Positions 32,520 to 43,773 of a stretch of 64,000 bases of DNA are shown piece by piece. The position numbers were made by a program, and so were the translations under genes. The DNA comes from Chlorokybus atmophyticus. Taxonomy: Eukaryota > Streptophyta > Chlorokybophyceae > Chlorokybales > Chlorokybaceae. Location of the stretch: contig RHPI01002069.1 of NCBI GenBank assembly GCA_009103225.1, forward strand, positions 2,070,196 to 2,134,195, in the 5' to 3' direction. The notes under the pieces were generated by a model. It was not told the origin of the DNA and did no database searches. It saw only the letters and a program-made list of their open reading frames with translations. The number at the start of each line of letters is the position of its first letter. The stretch's first letter is position 1.

Positions 32520-32913
32520 ACAGTCACATGCATTTCCTTGCAAGAGCAATTTGTTTTTTAGCGCAGCTCATGTGATACATGTAGCGTAGCTGCAGGCCTC
32601 CACTATTCACCCATACCCACCCTACAGTCAAGCCGACATTGCGGAAGTCAGAGCAGATAGACAGAGCTGGGCGGCGGTATGTTGTTGCCAATGTCGCTGT
32701 GCATATTAATTGCATGCACCTGCCGCTCCTGCTCCCCTCGCAGCCAGAGCGCAACCACCTTCCGCGGCACCAGTCTTTCATGCACTGCCGTCTCTGCCAC
32801 GAGCAGCACCGGTGAATGCGGGGCAACAATCCTTCTTGCCGCAACCAGCAAGACCATAGCACAATGCAACAATCGATGTGGCTTCTGCACATACCTTACC
32901 CACCCGCTGCAAG

Positions 32914-34253
32914 ATGAAGTCGGCAGTCTACCTAAAACTCGAGTACTTTATCAGTCACTGTGACTCTTACCGCCCACAGTTGGATACACCATTTGAGTAC
33001 TGTATGCGCATGCAACAGGGGTCACCACATGCCAGCGAGTCATCAGAGGAGCTGGCCGCAACCCGCATATGGCCATCAGTCATGCTAGGTGGTCAGCTCG
33101 CCTCATGGGACCACTTAAATGCGCCAACGGATGGTAATTGCTTCTACCATTGTGTGTTTCGCGCCATGCCATAGCGCAAAGTGTCCTTGATGATCACAAG
33201 TGCCCCAGTTCGAGCAGATTTTGGTCCATGCTGGACACCATGGACAACGACGGCAGGGGGGACACTTTCCGCAAAATTACCGCCAAGGCTGTTGATGCAG
33301 GCGTGGCGAGCAGAATCCTTGACTTCTGCAGAGCCATTGGTGCCGCGAGAGAGATGGCACAGTATTACGACAAACTGCCTGTGACCATGTTGGCTGATGT
33401 TAATTGCAGCATTGACATAGCCATGGCCAAGGTGCGACAGATCGTGCGGAGAAAAGATGTGTACATCGAGCACCTGCAGATGACCATGTTTGCCAACAAG
33501 CTAGGCTTGTCAATTGGCTGTGTGACCATTCAGCGCGAGCATGGGGAGTGGGTACCACGGCTCGGCAGCGCGGTTTGGGTTGGAATTACAAAAGCCCCCA
33601 ACTCAGTCTCAGTGGTGGGCAACATTGCTCCAAATGAGCTAGAAGCACACTTTTGGCTCCTCAAGCCTGCAAGCACCGAACAATGGTCGTGGCCTATGCA
33701 TGAATTGCCACCGGAGGTAACAGACCTGATCGGAGAGTGGCGGAGTGACGCTGCCAATTGCCCGCTACCACCAGCTGTGACCCAGGGTGCTGCGCCAACG
33801 CCTCAGGCCTCGCCTTCGTGTGCTAGGCAAGAAGTAGCCGAATGTTCTGCACATCCTGCCCTCAACCACAACCACATGCTCGCAATAACAATTCAGCACC
33901 CTCCCTTCCTGCTGCCACCGCACTCTGACCACCCGGAGGCATCTTCATCAAGAAGCAGCGGTAGCTCGCCCTCTCCCTCTAAGCTTGCCACATTGATCCC
34001 AGCCTGTCTTGTTGGTAAAGAGATTGATCGAGGTGTCCTGAAAGCTGCGCTGAAAGACAAAGGCTTCATGCTCGACCTCATAAAGCAATATGAGGTCGTG
34101 GAGGAACGGGAGGCAACCAACAAGCGCAAGGCTGTGGAGCAAGAAGATAACGCCTTACCTCCTCTGAGTGACCGTGCCACGGAGAGCGCCTGCCAGGATG
34201 TGCAGGTTGACAAAAACAAAAAAGAAGAAGGTTGTTGGAATAAGGGACGCTGA
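32914..34253 (+). pseudogene. OTU-type cysteine protease, one frameshift
   Basis: N-terminal ORF (MKSAVYLKLEYFISHCDSY at 32914) reaches HLNAPTDGNCFYHCVFRAM, the OTU Asp-Gly-Asn-Cys catalytic box, then stops at 33174. The reading continues in the next frame (33138-34253; IAQSVLDDHKCPSS onward), so one base has been lost or gained near 33150-33174. The C-terminal part of the domain has LGLSIGCVTIQREHGEW and ANELEAHFWLLKP-like sequence (NELEAHFWLLKP), which supplies the catalytic His. The tail is Ser/Pro-rich and then basic. OTU enzymes cleave ubiquitin or ubiquitin-like links and are carried by several transposon groups. It lies inside or next to DNA element copy A. Confidence 0.75.
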
Positions 34254-34339
34254 CTGCACTAAAAAAGGAAAGGTGAGGCATTGTTACAACGTTAAAAGAA
34301 GCACAGCGCCTTGAAGCCTCACTGGGGCTGACTGTGTGT

Positions 34340-35110
34340 CCTGAGTAGGCACAGGCGGGTTTACAGCGTCAAGTGGCTGCTCAGCATCGTTCAGAGAGAC
34401 AGCCGGTGCGGCACGAGCTGCCTAAGCTTGAAGCACCAATGCTCAGACGCTTTGAAGGGCTGACTCGTAGTGCAAAGGAGTTGATCGCCCTACAATACGC
34501 CCAAGACGCGCTGCATCACTGCATGCCTCGAGGTGGGTGACGAAAGTATGTAGTAAGTGGGAGCAAACGCGGAGAGTGCGGTCTAAACAGACCTCTGGAA
34601 GTTGGCCATGGTTGGAACCCATACACGATATGGCCATCCGTAGTACGTTGTTGCCCCTCGTCGTCCTCGATATGATGGTGTTGTTGCTGCCGCAGCAACC
34701 TGGCAATGTGCAAGAGCTATCCGCGGACCAGAACTTCGACCTGCTGCAGCAAATGTATCTGTCGATGTCGACTAATGCGGGTCGAGATGTGTGCCACTAC
34801 CTGAGCAAAAATACTGGGTGGCAAGTAAAACCATTCGAGCTGTACTTGGCATGCTTTGACTGGCAGTGGCTGTATGTCATACGGCACGTCGAGCTGCTCC
34901 TGTGAAAGCTTGAAGAAAATGGCGATGCGGGGGAGTACACGAGTGACAACAGCCATGTCGAGGGCCTGGATGAACGCATGCTGGACGAGGCCACCAAGAC
35001 CAGCAGGTGGTGTATGGCGGCAGATGGGCGTCAGGTGATCGAGCAGGCAATGGAGCGTTATGCTGCGCCATTCAGATGGGAGTTGCTACGCTTGCAACGT
35101 GATAACAGAG
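34340..35110 (+). pseudogene. Unrecognised ORF pair next to the OTU gene
   Basis: 34340-34530 reads as RQVAAQHRSERQPVRHELPK, then RSAKELIALQYAQDALHHCM, ending at a possible donor. After an acceptor-like CAG near 34583 it continues SGSWPWLEPIHDMAIRSTLL to HVELLL, has a stop at about 34902, and then continues in the same frame (KLEENGDAGEYTSDNSHVEG ... MERYAAPFRWELLRLQRDNR) to about 35110. The continuation past the stop in frame suggests a nonsense mutation. No family recognised. Probably element cargo. Confidence 0.35.
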
Positions 35111-35616
35111 TTTGGTGGCAAAGGCAGCTTGCACACCCGCGTGCACCATGTGTGCTGCTTTGTCGCATTAAGAAGCCCCCCCCCCCCCAGCGGATGGGGA
35201 GACGCCCTGTTGCAAGAAAGCGATGTGCCATGTCTGCATCATATCACATCAGAAGACCGTGGCAAATAAATCAAAGAATCTACAAACGTGTTCCTTCTGC
35301 AAGCAACCTCACCCGTTTTGGTCGCCACGCCCGATGCAAAACGCCAATGTGTCGGCGGTGATTTGGCCCCCGCCTTCATGACAATTGTGCATGTATTGTA
35401 GTTTTGTGTAGGCTTCCTGTGAACCATGTAGGTACATGTATAGTTGCAGTATGGTGCATGGTGCACCCGAGATCTGCTGTTGTCAGAAGCATCGGCTGTA
35501 TATGTGTATGATGAGTTCCCGACGCATGAGTCAGTGCATGGCTTGCATACGTTGCTGGTTCCAACGTGGTTGACAGCAACAATCTCGGACAGCGCTCTGG
35601 GTTCCATGGAATGACA

Positions 35617-35660
35617 GCATACTACCACGATCGTATTACTCTACGATCGTGGTAGTATGC
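35617..35660. repeat. 44-bp hairpin conserved in both element copies
   Basis: 19-base perfect arms GCATACTACCACGATCGTA around a TTACTC loop. Copy B has the same hairpin at 63798-63841. GTACCAT/ATGGTAC repeats follow directly at 35670-35760. Confidence 0.9.
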
Positions 35661-35852
35661 GAGTATCCTTGTGCTGTAGTACCATTAACAGATGGAGTAC
35701 CATTCATGTTGATGTAGTACCATGCATGGTACTGCAATAGCGTCCATGGTATAATTGTGCTTCACTTGAAGTGTGACCCATTTTGAGTTCGTAAGTTGGC
35801 ACCCCTAAATTGATTCCCATACTCTAAAGTCTCGCTTAGTTGGTGGGCAGCC

Positions 35853-36375
35853 GTGCCGATTCCTATTTGCATGATGTCGGCGGCAGCAGTTGAATCCCCC
35901 TCACGTAGGAGACCATGCTTGATGTGCCCACGATGCAATGCGTACGTATGTGCCAATGGCCGTAGGCAGCAAATGCCAGCACACTTGATCGAATGCCAGC
36001 GACTGCAGACAGTATGCCACGGTTTTTGTGCTGCTTGCTTGCATCACACCACACACAATGTCGACGCGTTTGGCTGCCGCCTCGGCAAAGTGCTGTGCAA
36101 GGAACCCGAATTTTTCCACTGCGTGCAATGCGTGTGCGAATCGTGCTCGCGCTCATGCTTCGAGTGGCGAGGGGAACCCATGCGCTTCTTCACATGGACA
36201 ACACCGGGACATGTGGTTAATGGACAAGTGGTGGATGCTGTGGAGATAATTTGGCAGAGTGGACCGCGACGTATCACTGCATGTTATGTTGGGCGTATGC
36301 TTATTTCATGCATGTTGAAGCTGTTGTCGCATTTAGAGCAGTCTTCCACGGTGAGGGCGTGGGCAGTTCCATCCC
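35853..36375 (+). pseudogene. Cys-rich N-terminal part of the element methyltransferase gene
   Basis: The ORF opens MPIPICMMSAAAVESPSRRR and has many Cys/His pairs: CPRCNAYVC, then HLIECQRLQTVC, CAACLHH, FHCVQCVCESCSRSC. This resembles a set of zinc-binding fingers. It runs in one frame to about 36350, where sense shifts to the Tudor-like ORF at 36376. Copy B has the equivalent at 63539-63240. The fingers may bind DNA or chromatin; the family is not recognised. The true junction (frameshift or intron) is unclear. Confidence 0.55.
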
Positions 36376-37563
36376 TTGGCCGCTGTAGAGGAGGCCGACC
36401 ATCGACCGTTGAACAGCGCATTGCATCGGCTGCGGAACGCAGTCAAGTTGGGATGCGAGCAGCTGATCGGTGTGAGAGTCATGGTGCATTGGCCGCTGGA
36501 TGGGGAATGGTATGCGGGCGTTGTGGAATCATTCAAGCAAGCGTCAGGTCAGCATCGCTTCGTGGCGTGCGAGATTGAGGACGCATCATATATGCATGGT
36601 GCAATGAAAACTGTCTTTGCAGGGCAGCACCGTATAGTATTCGATGACGGTGATCGACCACAAACCATCAGCTTTAAAGGGCACAATGTATTCGCGTACA
36701 CATCAGTTGACGGGGCACGCCATAGTCTGCGCGTCGGAGGGGAGAACGTCAGTTGCAAAGTAAGCCCGAACGGCATAATTGTAAGTCCCTGGCCAGCACC
36801 ACGGCCAGCCTTGACCACATACACGCCATTTGACAACAAGCTTGGACGCACACGCTGACTAAGGGCACTCGACCTATTCTGCGGCGGTGGCGGTGCCAGT
36901 GTCGATCTATACCACGCAGGCTTTGACGTGACCGGGATGGACATAAGGCCCTCCTCTGAGTACCTGCTGCCCTTCATACACCGCGATGTATGCACCCAGA
37001 GTGCAGGAGAGCTAAGCGAGTATGAGCTGATGTGGGCCAGTCCACCATGCCAGGCCTATTCAGGTGCTATCCCGGCACATGGCACATCCTAGAGACATCA
37101 GGATATGATACCGCTCGTCCGACATCTACTGCTTGCAAGCCAGGTCGAGTTTGTGATTGAGAATGTGCCAGGAGCAGCTTTCTCATTCAGACCTAATCTG
37201 TCCCTTTGTGGCACGATATTTGGCCTATCAACTTTCCGACACCGTCTGTTTGAAACACAGCCAGTGGTAGCTACCCCACCAGCACGCTGCTCGCACGCGG
37301 GCAAAGCAGTTGGACTGCTATCGCCGCACCTGTCCACTAGCGCGGAGAAGACAATTGTGACATCAAACGCGCCACAGCAAATGTACCCGATCTATGGCCA
37401 AGCACCAGGGGCGGCATTACTGCATGGCAAACAGCGCTGGGAGTGCCATAGATGACCTCGGCCGTTACCATAGCAAATGCAGTTCCTCCCGCAATAGCGG
37501 AGTGCATAGGGCGTCTCATGCTTGAAACAATGAATATGCGCTGTGACTACCCTCCTGTGTCAT
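36376..37563 (+). pseudogene. Tudor-like domain in frame with a phage-type cytosine-C5 DNA methyltransferase
   Basis: Residues about 30-110 form a Tudor-like module: LIGVRVMVHWPLDGEWYAGV, then QHRIVFDDGDRP, close to plant MSH6/ATX1 Tudor domains. The same frame continues past a TGA at 36856 into the methyltransferase: motif I ALDLFCGGGGASVDLYHAGF, GMDIRP, motif IV WASPPCQAYSGA with the catalytic Cys, motif VI FVIENVPGA, then LCGTIFGLSTFRHRLFE. After a shift near 37455 motif IX/X follows (TIANAVPPAIAECIGRLML). A second stop at about 37090 breaks it. In copy B the junction reads GRTRKPRALDLFCG with no stop, so the ancestor was one protein. The domain order resembles phage enzymes more than host DNMTs. 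Expected to methylate cytosine; inactive here. Confidence 0.8.
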
Positions 37564-37779
37564 GGAACTATAAGGCTTGATTGTGGTGCACTGTATTGAT
37601 GCTTAATGCCACACGGCGGACTGATTGTTAAATGTTGCATGGCAAATTCGATTGTGGTGACAGTTGTGCAGTGACAGCTGCCCGCTATTGTACATGTCCA
37701 CATGCAAAAGTCTTAGCATACGATTAGCAATGCCTAACTGAATAATATGCTCCAAAGAGTAGTGAGACAAGTACATGTG

Positions 37780-40190
37780 TCACGTGGCAGTGCAGTGAAT
37801 GTTCACCCAATACTTGCCCCCTTGTACACGGGCGCTGTCCTTGTCAAACATGGGGAGCAGCTGGACAATGCGTTTTACTTGCTCCAAAGTCACGACATCG
37901 AGATGTGGACCCCCTCGACGCTTTTCCCATTCCAGAGTGATGCACTTTGTGTCGCTCGTCACATCCAGCTTCGTGTACCAGCGGACAAACATGACCTCCT
38001 TCCACACGCGCTCGCCGCTACCACCCCACACCACCACGCGCAAAAAAAAGAGTGCCTGAGCCCACCACGTTATATTCACACCGTCCTCATCACCTTCAAA
38101 CTCAAGTGTAGAGAACCAAGGCCGCCCATGGAACATCCCAGTTGCGCGCGCCATGCTGACTCCTGATGTCATGTACACCGCTGCGCCTCCGTTCACCACG
38201 CGAACAGCACGCCACCCGTCGGCCAACTCCAGTTGTTCCCTCCTCAACCAGCTGTTCAAGGTGGCAGGTAGCTTGACGGCGAATGAAGTCTTCAGGGCGA
38301 CTTGGCGGCTACGCGCAGATCCGCTCCAGTACGGGCTGGACTCCCTCCTCGTCAGCACATCCACCCGTAGCAACTTATTCGTCTTCTCCATTACGTTACA
38401 GCACTGCTGCCGCGCCTGCGCCATGACCGAGCGCATCTCGGGATCCACGACCATGCCATCCCCTCTCACATATTCCGCACAGCTCCATGCGTTCAGGATA
38501 TGCGCCTGGTAATCTCGGTTGTTGCCACCACGCGCCCACCGTTTGATATTTTGGGCGTGCGTCTGCTCCATGCGGTTGGCGCTGAACCGATTCGGGTGTC
38601 CGCTGCTGACAATTAACGGCCCACAATGAGTGAGCTGATGCATCTTCTCGATCTTCCAACCTGACTTCTGTGCAAAATTTGACGACAGTAGCGGATGCAA
38701 CACTGCAGCTTTGAAGGCAGCCAGCTCGTTGTCGGCTGTGGTCAGGGTCTCTCTTGTGTGTTCATGCGCCTTGAGCAACTTCTTGTTCTACTGGGCAAGC
38801 GATGCGGCAGCAATGGTGAAGAAATCGTTGCCCTCATTGTCGAGCAGCAAACCGTCTGCAAGGACCGGCAGCCGCTGCAGCACCGCCACTTTCTCCACCA
38901 CTTGAAAAGAGCGGTCGGACGGGAAGAAATCTGCTGTGCTTGTGGGTGCCTTAAAGTGCGAAACCCGTAGAGTCGCCTTGCATGCATTCAGCCTATGCAC
39001 ATCTGCTTGTGAACACATGTCGCTGGCTTTTGTGTTCAACACAAAAGCAACACCTGCGAGGTGCCTGGCTTGCAGAATCTGTCTTATGGATGGACGCATC
39101 CGTTCCTTCGTAGTGTCGTACACAGAAGCAAGCAGGTGGTCAATGATGCCTCCCAGCACATGCATTGCGTTAGGGGCAAGACGAGAGTAGTAGTCAGCTC
39201 CCGGCACCCGCGACTGTCGCCAACCCCACAGTGCATTCTGTTGCCAAACCACATTGCCTGGTTTCACGGAAAGCCATTCATCCTCACGAATGCTGGTAAT
39301 TTGACCATTGCCTCCTCGACATGCATGGAGTGCTGCTTTTTTAAAGCCTTGGATGTCTGGCGTGCATTTTTAACACCGCTATGCAAGTCCGCCCGCAGCT
39401 GACATATTGCTGGTGTGCAGAAGGCCTCAGTTCTCAATTCCTGGTTCTCATATATCTTCAACAGATATGATTTGGTGACGAGACAAACATCGCAAGGATG
39501 TCGTGTTTAGTTGCCCGACACAATGCGTGCGAGTGTAGCAATCTCCTGCAACACGACAAACTCAGATGCTTTACTGACAACATCCTCCATGCACTGTTTG
39601 CTGGCAGGTCGCATCCGGTTACAACCATGCATGCCCACTACCTGCAAGTCGCTGATGTAGTTGGCAAGCGCGGGAAACACACGACGCTCGATGCCATTCG
39701 TGTCGATGAGCTGCAGACCTTCCCAGCTCGCCCGCTTCACATCCCCTAACACTACATTCAAAGCGTTATGAAAAATCTCACGTTTACGAATGGAGAACGA
39801 TTCCTTGCCCAGTTGGGATGCCCGGCCACTGCCACTGTGAACCACCGGCAGAAGCGCTATTATAACAACCTCCATGTTGCTAGCATACATGTCCCAACTG
39901 CAGTTGGCAAGCAATGCCATTAGAGGGTAGCCAGAGCGCTTGCCCGTGCTGTCCAGCGTGGTCTTGTCACTATACAAAATGGCAGGCGCCAAGTAGGACG
40001 CTTCCCCCACCTCTCTCCTCAAATCCACCTCCACATCCTTCCACCAATCGCCCGTGGAAGGATGGCCAAAGCTGTGCTCGTCACCACTGTACTAGAGATT
40101 GAAGCCATTAGCGGCATGTGGATTGCCATACAACCGTGCGAGCCATACCTGCTCCGACCAAGAGCATTAACAGGCATCCTGGCCTCTGAA
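37780..40190 (-). pseudogene. Plavaka-like transposase, copy A, interrupted by stops
   Basis: Three long pieces: 40034-39507, 39267-38788 and 38778-37780, with weaker coding between. N-terminal piece: PAILYSDKTTLDSTGKRSGY then PLMALLANCSWDMYASNMEV and IIALLPV, matching the SDKT ... YP ... LAN ... LLP pattern of Plavaka transposases. C-terminal piece: KIEKMHQLTHCGPLIVSSGH, RMEQTHAQNIKRWARGGNNR (the E..H ... K conserved block) and the terminal VMFVRWYTKLDVTSD region ending near YWVNIHC. At about 38786 a TAG replaces the Trp codon found in copy B. It is convergent with the methyltransferase gene. The family excises and inserts DNA elements; family assignment is from motif memory. Confidence 0.7.
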
Positions 40191-40256
40191 TAGATACTGC
40201 ATCGATATTGCATTATGTACTGCATTTCACAGACCTTGGCCGGCATATATGTGACG

Positions 40257-40261
40257 CTGAT
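40257..40261. repeat. Left target-site duplication of copia element 2 (CTGAT)
   Basis: CTGAT before the left LTR is repeated exactly at 45201-45205 after the right LTR; copy B holds the uninterrupted site near 59185-59195. Confidence 0.9.
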
Positions 40262-40718
40262 TGTTGATGAAGCTAGCAACACATGTAGCTAAGGCTGATG
40301 CTGGACATGCACACACACAACTCTACAGCCGCGAGAGCATATACAAGAGCAACACTTTCACGTGATTACAACTCAAGCATAGGCTTTTATACCCGCTGCA
40401 GATACACCTGTCTACTCTAGAAGCAACTGTGTACGCTACACGTCACCTATCATGAACTTGAGTGCATGACGTAGCTAACTTCACGACCTTTCTAACAAGC
40501 TAAGCCACGCGCCAATCGGTTCAGTAACCACCGAGTTATGAGTGTTCTTCTACGCGCCTGAAAGTCGCGCCTGGAACCTTCTTTTCGACTGGAGTCTCCG
40601 CCTAAAACCTTCTTGAATGGAGTCCGCGCCTGGAACCTTCTGGCGGCCAAACCTTCGGAGTTGACGCCTATGCCTATATGAAGGGCAAGGCTGACCGGAT
40701 ATAGAAATATCCTCAACA
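40262..40718 (-). repeat. 3' LTR of copia element 2
   Basis: Starts TGTTGATGAAGCTAGC, ends ATCCTCAACA. Contains a repeated GCGCCTGGAACCTTCT-like block. Confidence 0.93.
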
Positions 40719-40867
40719 CTCCCACGCGGGCAGCTTGTCCTAATCCGTGAGTCACTGCTCCTGCATGATCACATGCAAATGCCAAGTCCCGAACAACACG
40801 CCTAAAACTTGCTTGGTGACAACGCCTTTGTCATGAAGTCCGCAAGCATGGCCTCGGTGTTGCAGTA

Positions 40868-42285
40868 CTAGAACTCGATCTCCTTCCTTGTGACTCTGTC
40901 ACGGGCAAAGTGATGCATGACATCAATGTGCTTTGTCCTTGCTGAGGCGATGGGATGCTTCAGCAACTTGATGGCGCCTTGGTTGTCGCAGTGGATTGTG
41001 ATGCATGCCATTGAGTGCTCCAGATCTGCCATCAGCTTGCGAAGCCATAGTGCCCCCTCCTTTGTAGCTGCTGTTGCTGCCATGTACTCAGCCTCTTAAG
41101 TGGATGCCGCTGCAGTTGGCTGCAGCCTACTGGTTCAGCTCACGATGCCTCCATTCAATTTGAAGACATAGCCGGTGGTGGACCTCCTGCTGTCGAGGTC
41201 TCCTGCAAAGTCTGAGTCGCAGTAGCCCTCCAACTCCGAGCTCCCGCTCTCAAACTTGATGCCAATAGTTGCACTTCCAGTAACATAGCAAAGTACACCC
41301 TTTGCAGCCTTCCAATGCTCCATGCTCGGTGCAGACATGTAGCGAGCAAGGACTCCAACAGCATGTGCAATGTCTGGACGTGTGCACACTTCTAGATAGA
41401 GCATGCTGCCTACCAGTTCACTGTAAGGGTACTTGACCTTGTCAAGAATCTCCTCATCCTTTGCCTTGACGAGGTGGGTGCCGAGTGCAAGTGGAGTAGA
41501 CTTAGTCTTTGCCTCCTTGAGCCCGAACTTGGTGACAAGTCTCTTCACCATCTGCTCCTGACTAATCTTGATGGTGTGCGCCGCTCTGTCGCGCTCAATC
41601 ACCATGCCAAGAAACCACTTGGCCTCGCCAAGATCACGCATTGAGAACGCCTGTTGCAGTGCCTTCTTCGTCTCCTCCAAGTCTTTCATGTGCTTGGCGG
41701 TTATAATGATGTCATCCACGTACACCAACAGGTACACCTTCATCTCAGGGTGGAAGAAGAGTCCAGGGTCTGCTGAGGACGCCTGAAAGCCAAGTGCTTC
41801 CAACTCCTTGGTGAGGCGGATGTGCCACATGCGTGGTGCCTGTCTCAGCCCATACAACGCCTTGATGAGCTTGCAAACAGTGCCTGGCTCCCCTTCTTCG
41901 TATCCCGGTGGTTGTTGGATGCAGATCTCTTCCTCAAGCTCTCCATAAAGGAAGGCAGTCTTCACGTCAAGATGGTGAAGCTCCAAGTTTTCAGCCGCAA
42001 CCATGGCCAGCAATGTGCGGAATGTGGCATGCTTACTTGCGGGCGCGAAGACCTCATTGAAGTCCACGCCTTCTTGTTGCAAGAAGCCCTTTGCAACGAG
42101 CCTTGCCTGATAGCGCTCTATGTTGCCTTGACCGTCTCTCTTCACCTTAAAAACCCACTTGACAGGGATTGGTTTCTCACCTGAAGGTAGCTTCTCAAGT
42201 ACCCAGGTTTGGTTGGTATGCAGTGACGCGATCTCCTCATCCATGGCTTGCTGCCACTGCTCTGCATCAGGTGCTTGCAGTGCCT
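40868..42285 (-). pseudogene. Copia element 2 reverse transcriptase and RNase H
   Basis: 42244-41135 encodes RT (VKWVFKVKRDGQGNIERYQA, FNEVFAPASKHATFRTLLAM, LLVYVDDIIIT) and the first part of RNase H (GYCDSDFAGDLDSRRSTTGY). A stop at about 41135 and a second at about 41097 split off the RNase H end (41083-40868; TKHIDVMHHFARD). Upstream, the DAEQWQQAMDEEIASLHTNQ stretch continues in frame toward integrase, unlike element 1. Confidence 0.88.
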
Positions 42286-42333
42286 CTGAGTATGTACTTG
42301 GCTCCTATGTGCTGTCTCCCTCTTAGCACACGC

Positions 42334-43773
42334 CTACAAGTGCCTTGTGGTAGAAGTCTGGGCGCTTTTTTCCCCTCTCAGGGTAGCGACGAACAGGCGC
42401 CTGCTGCTGCTCGCCTGAAGACCTTTCAGGGGGCGCCTGAAGGTCCTTTGTGATGATGTCTGCCTCGCCTGAAGCCTCCACTCTCTTAGGAACGGCTTGT
42501 GATTGTACCTCATCTTCATCCTTTGGAAAGAAGCCCGCTTCTGGTAGTGACCCCTCGTGGAACACCACCTCTCTGCTGACGATGACCTTGATCTCTCCTC
42601 CGTCCAGATCCTGTACGCCTTTGAGCCTGGTTCGTAGCTAACAAAGACTCCCTTCTTGCTGACTGGCTCCAACTTGTGCCGTAGCTGCTTTGACACTAGT
42701 GCGTATGCTGTGCAACCAAACACACGCATACCACTCACATCTGGTGCAGCTCCATAGAAGAGCTCCCACGGTGTCTTCTTATCAGAGCTCACAGGTGACC
42801 GATTGCGGATGTAGTTGGCAGTGAGGACTGCCTCCTTCCACAGAGCGTCCTCCATCTTGCAATCGTTGAGCATAGCCCGCACACGCTCCAACAGGGTCCG
42901 GTTCAGGCGTTCAGTCGCTCCGTTTTGCTGTGGAGTGTAGGGCGCCGTTGTCTGATGCCTTATGCCTTTGCTGGCGAAGAAGTCTTTGAGCTGGGCGTTG
43001 ATGTACTCCCCTCCTCGATCACTGCGCATTGCCTTCATCTTCTTGCCTGATTATGTCTCTAGCAATGCCACGACGTTGCGCACAGCTCCTTCAACTTCCG
43101 ACTTCAGAGATAAAGGGTAGATGATGGACAGCTTGCTGTGGTCGTCGAGGAAAGTTGCAAAGTACCTTACCCCTCCCTTCGCCACAACGCGCTTAGGCCC
43201 GCAAACATCCATGTGTACCAACTCGCCTGCATGTTGACTGCTAGAAGAAGATGACGGGAACGGCATCCTATGCTGCTTGGCCATGACACAGGGTTCAAAC
43301 AGCACACCTGAAGACGCCTGAAAGTCTTCTTTGCTGACGTGGATGCCCTTGACCATATCTTTAGCCACCAGGCGTGTGAGGTTGTTGTAGCCAAGATGCC
43401 CGAACCTCATATGCCAAAGTTCAGCCGTTTCCTTCTCCGTCACCACGTTGGCCTTGATGCTATAAAGCTGCTCCACGATGTAGAGCCCTCCTTGCGTGAT
43501 GCCAACCATATGCATGACCCCATCCATGAGCACAGAGCATCGACCCTCCCGGATGATCTCAGCTCCCACGCGCTCAGCAACCCTCGCAGAGAGTAGACTA
43601 GCAGCAGCCCCAGGAACGTGCAGAACTTCTCTCAGCAAGACCTCTCTCACACCATCACCAACCTTGCAGTTGAGCCGCACTTCACCCACGCCTACAGCCT
43701 CCAGCATATGACCACTGAAGCCCTCCACCTTCCTTATGGTTTGCAGCTTCCTGTAGTTTTTCATGACCTCCAT
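42334..43773 (-). pseudogene. Copia element 2 integrase
   Basis: 43773-43051 has the zinc region (LWHMRFGHLGYNNLTR) and the start of the core (HMDVCGPKRVVAKGGVRYFA). After a TAA at about 43048-43050, 43038-42334 continues with MRSDRGGEYINAQ and TPQQNGATERLNRTLLER. A frameshift near 42590 scrambles the C terminus. Confidence 0.88.

Noticed and set aside
36856-36858. TGA between Tudor and methyltransferase as a true gene boundary
   Set aside because: Copy B has sense codons at this point in the same frame.
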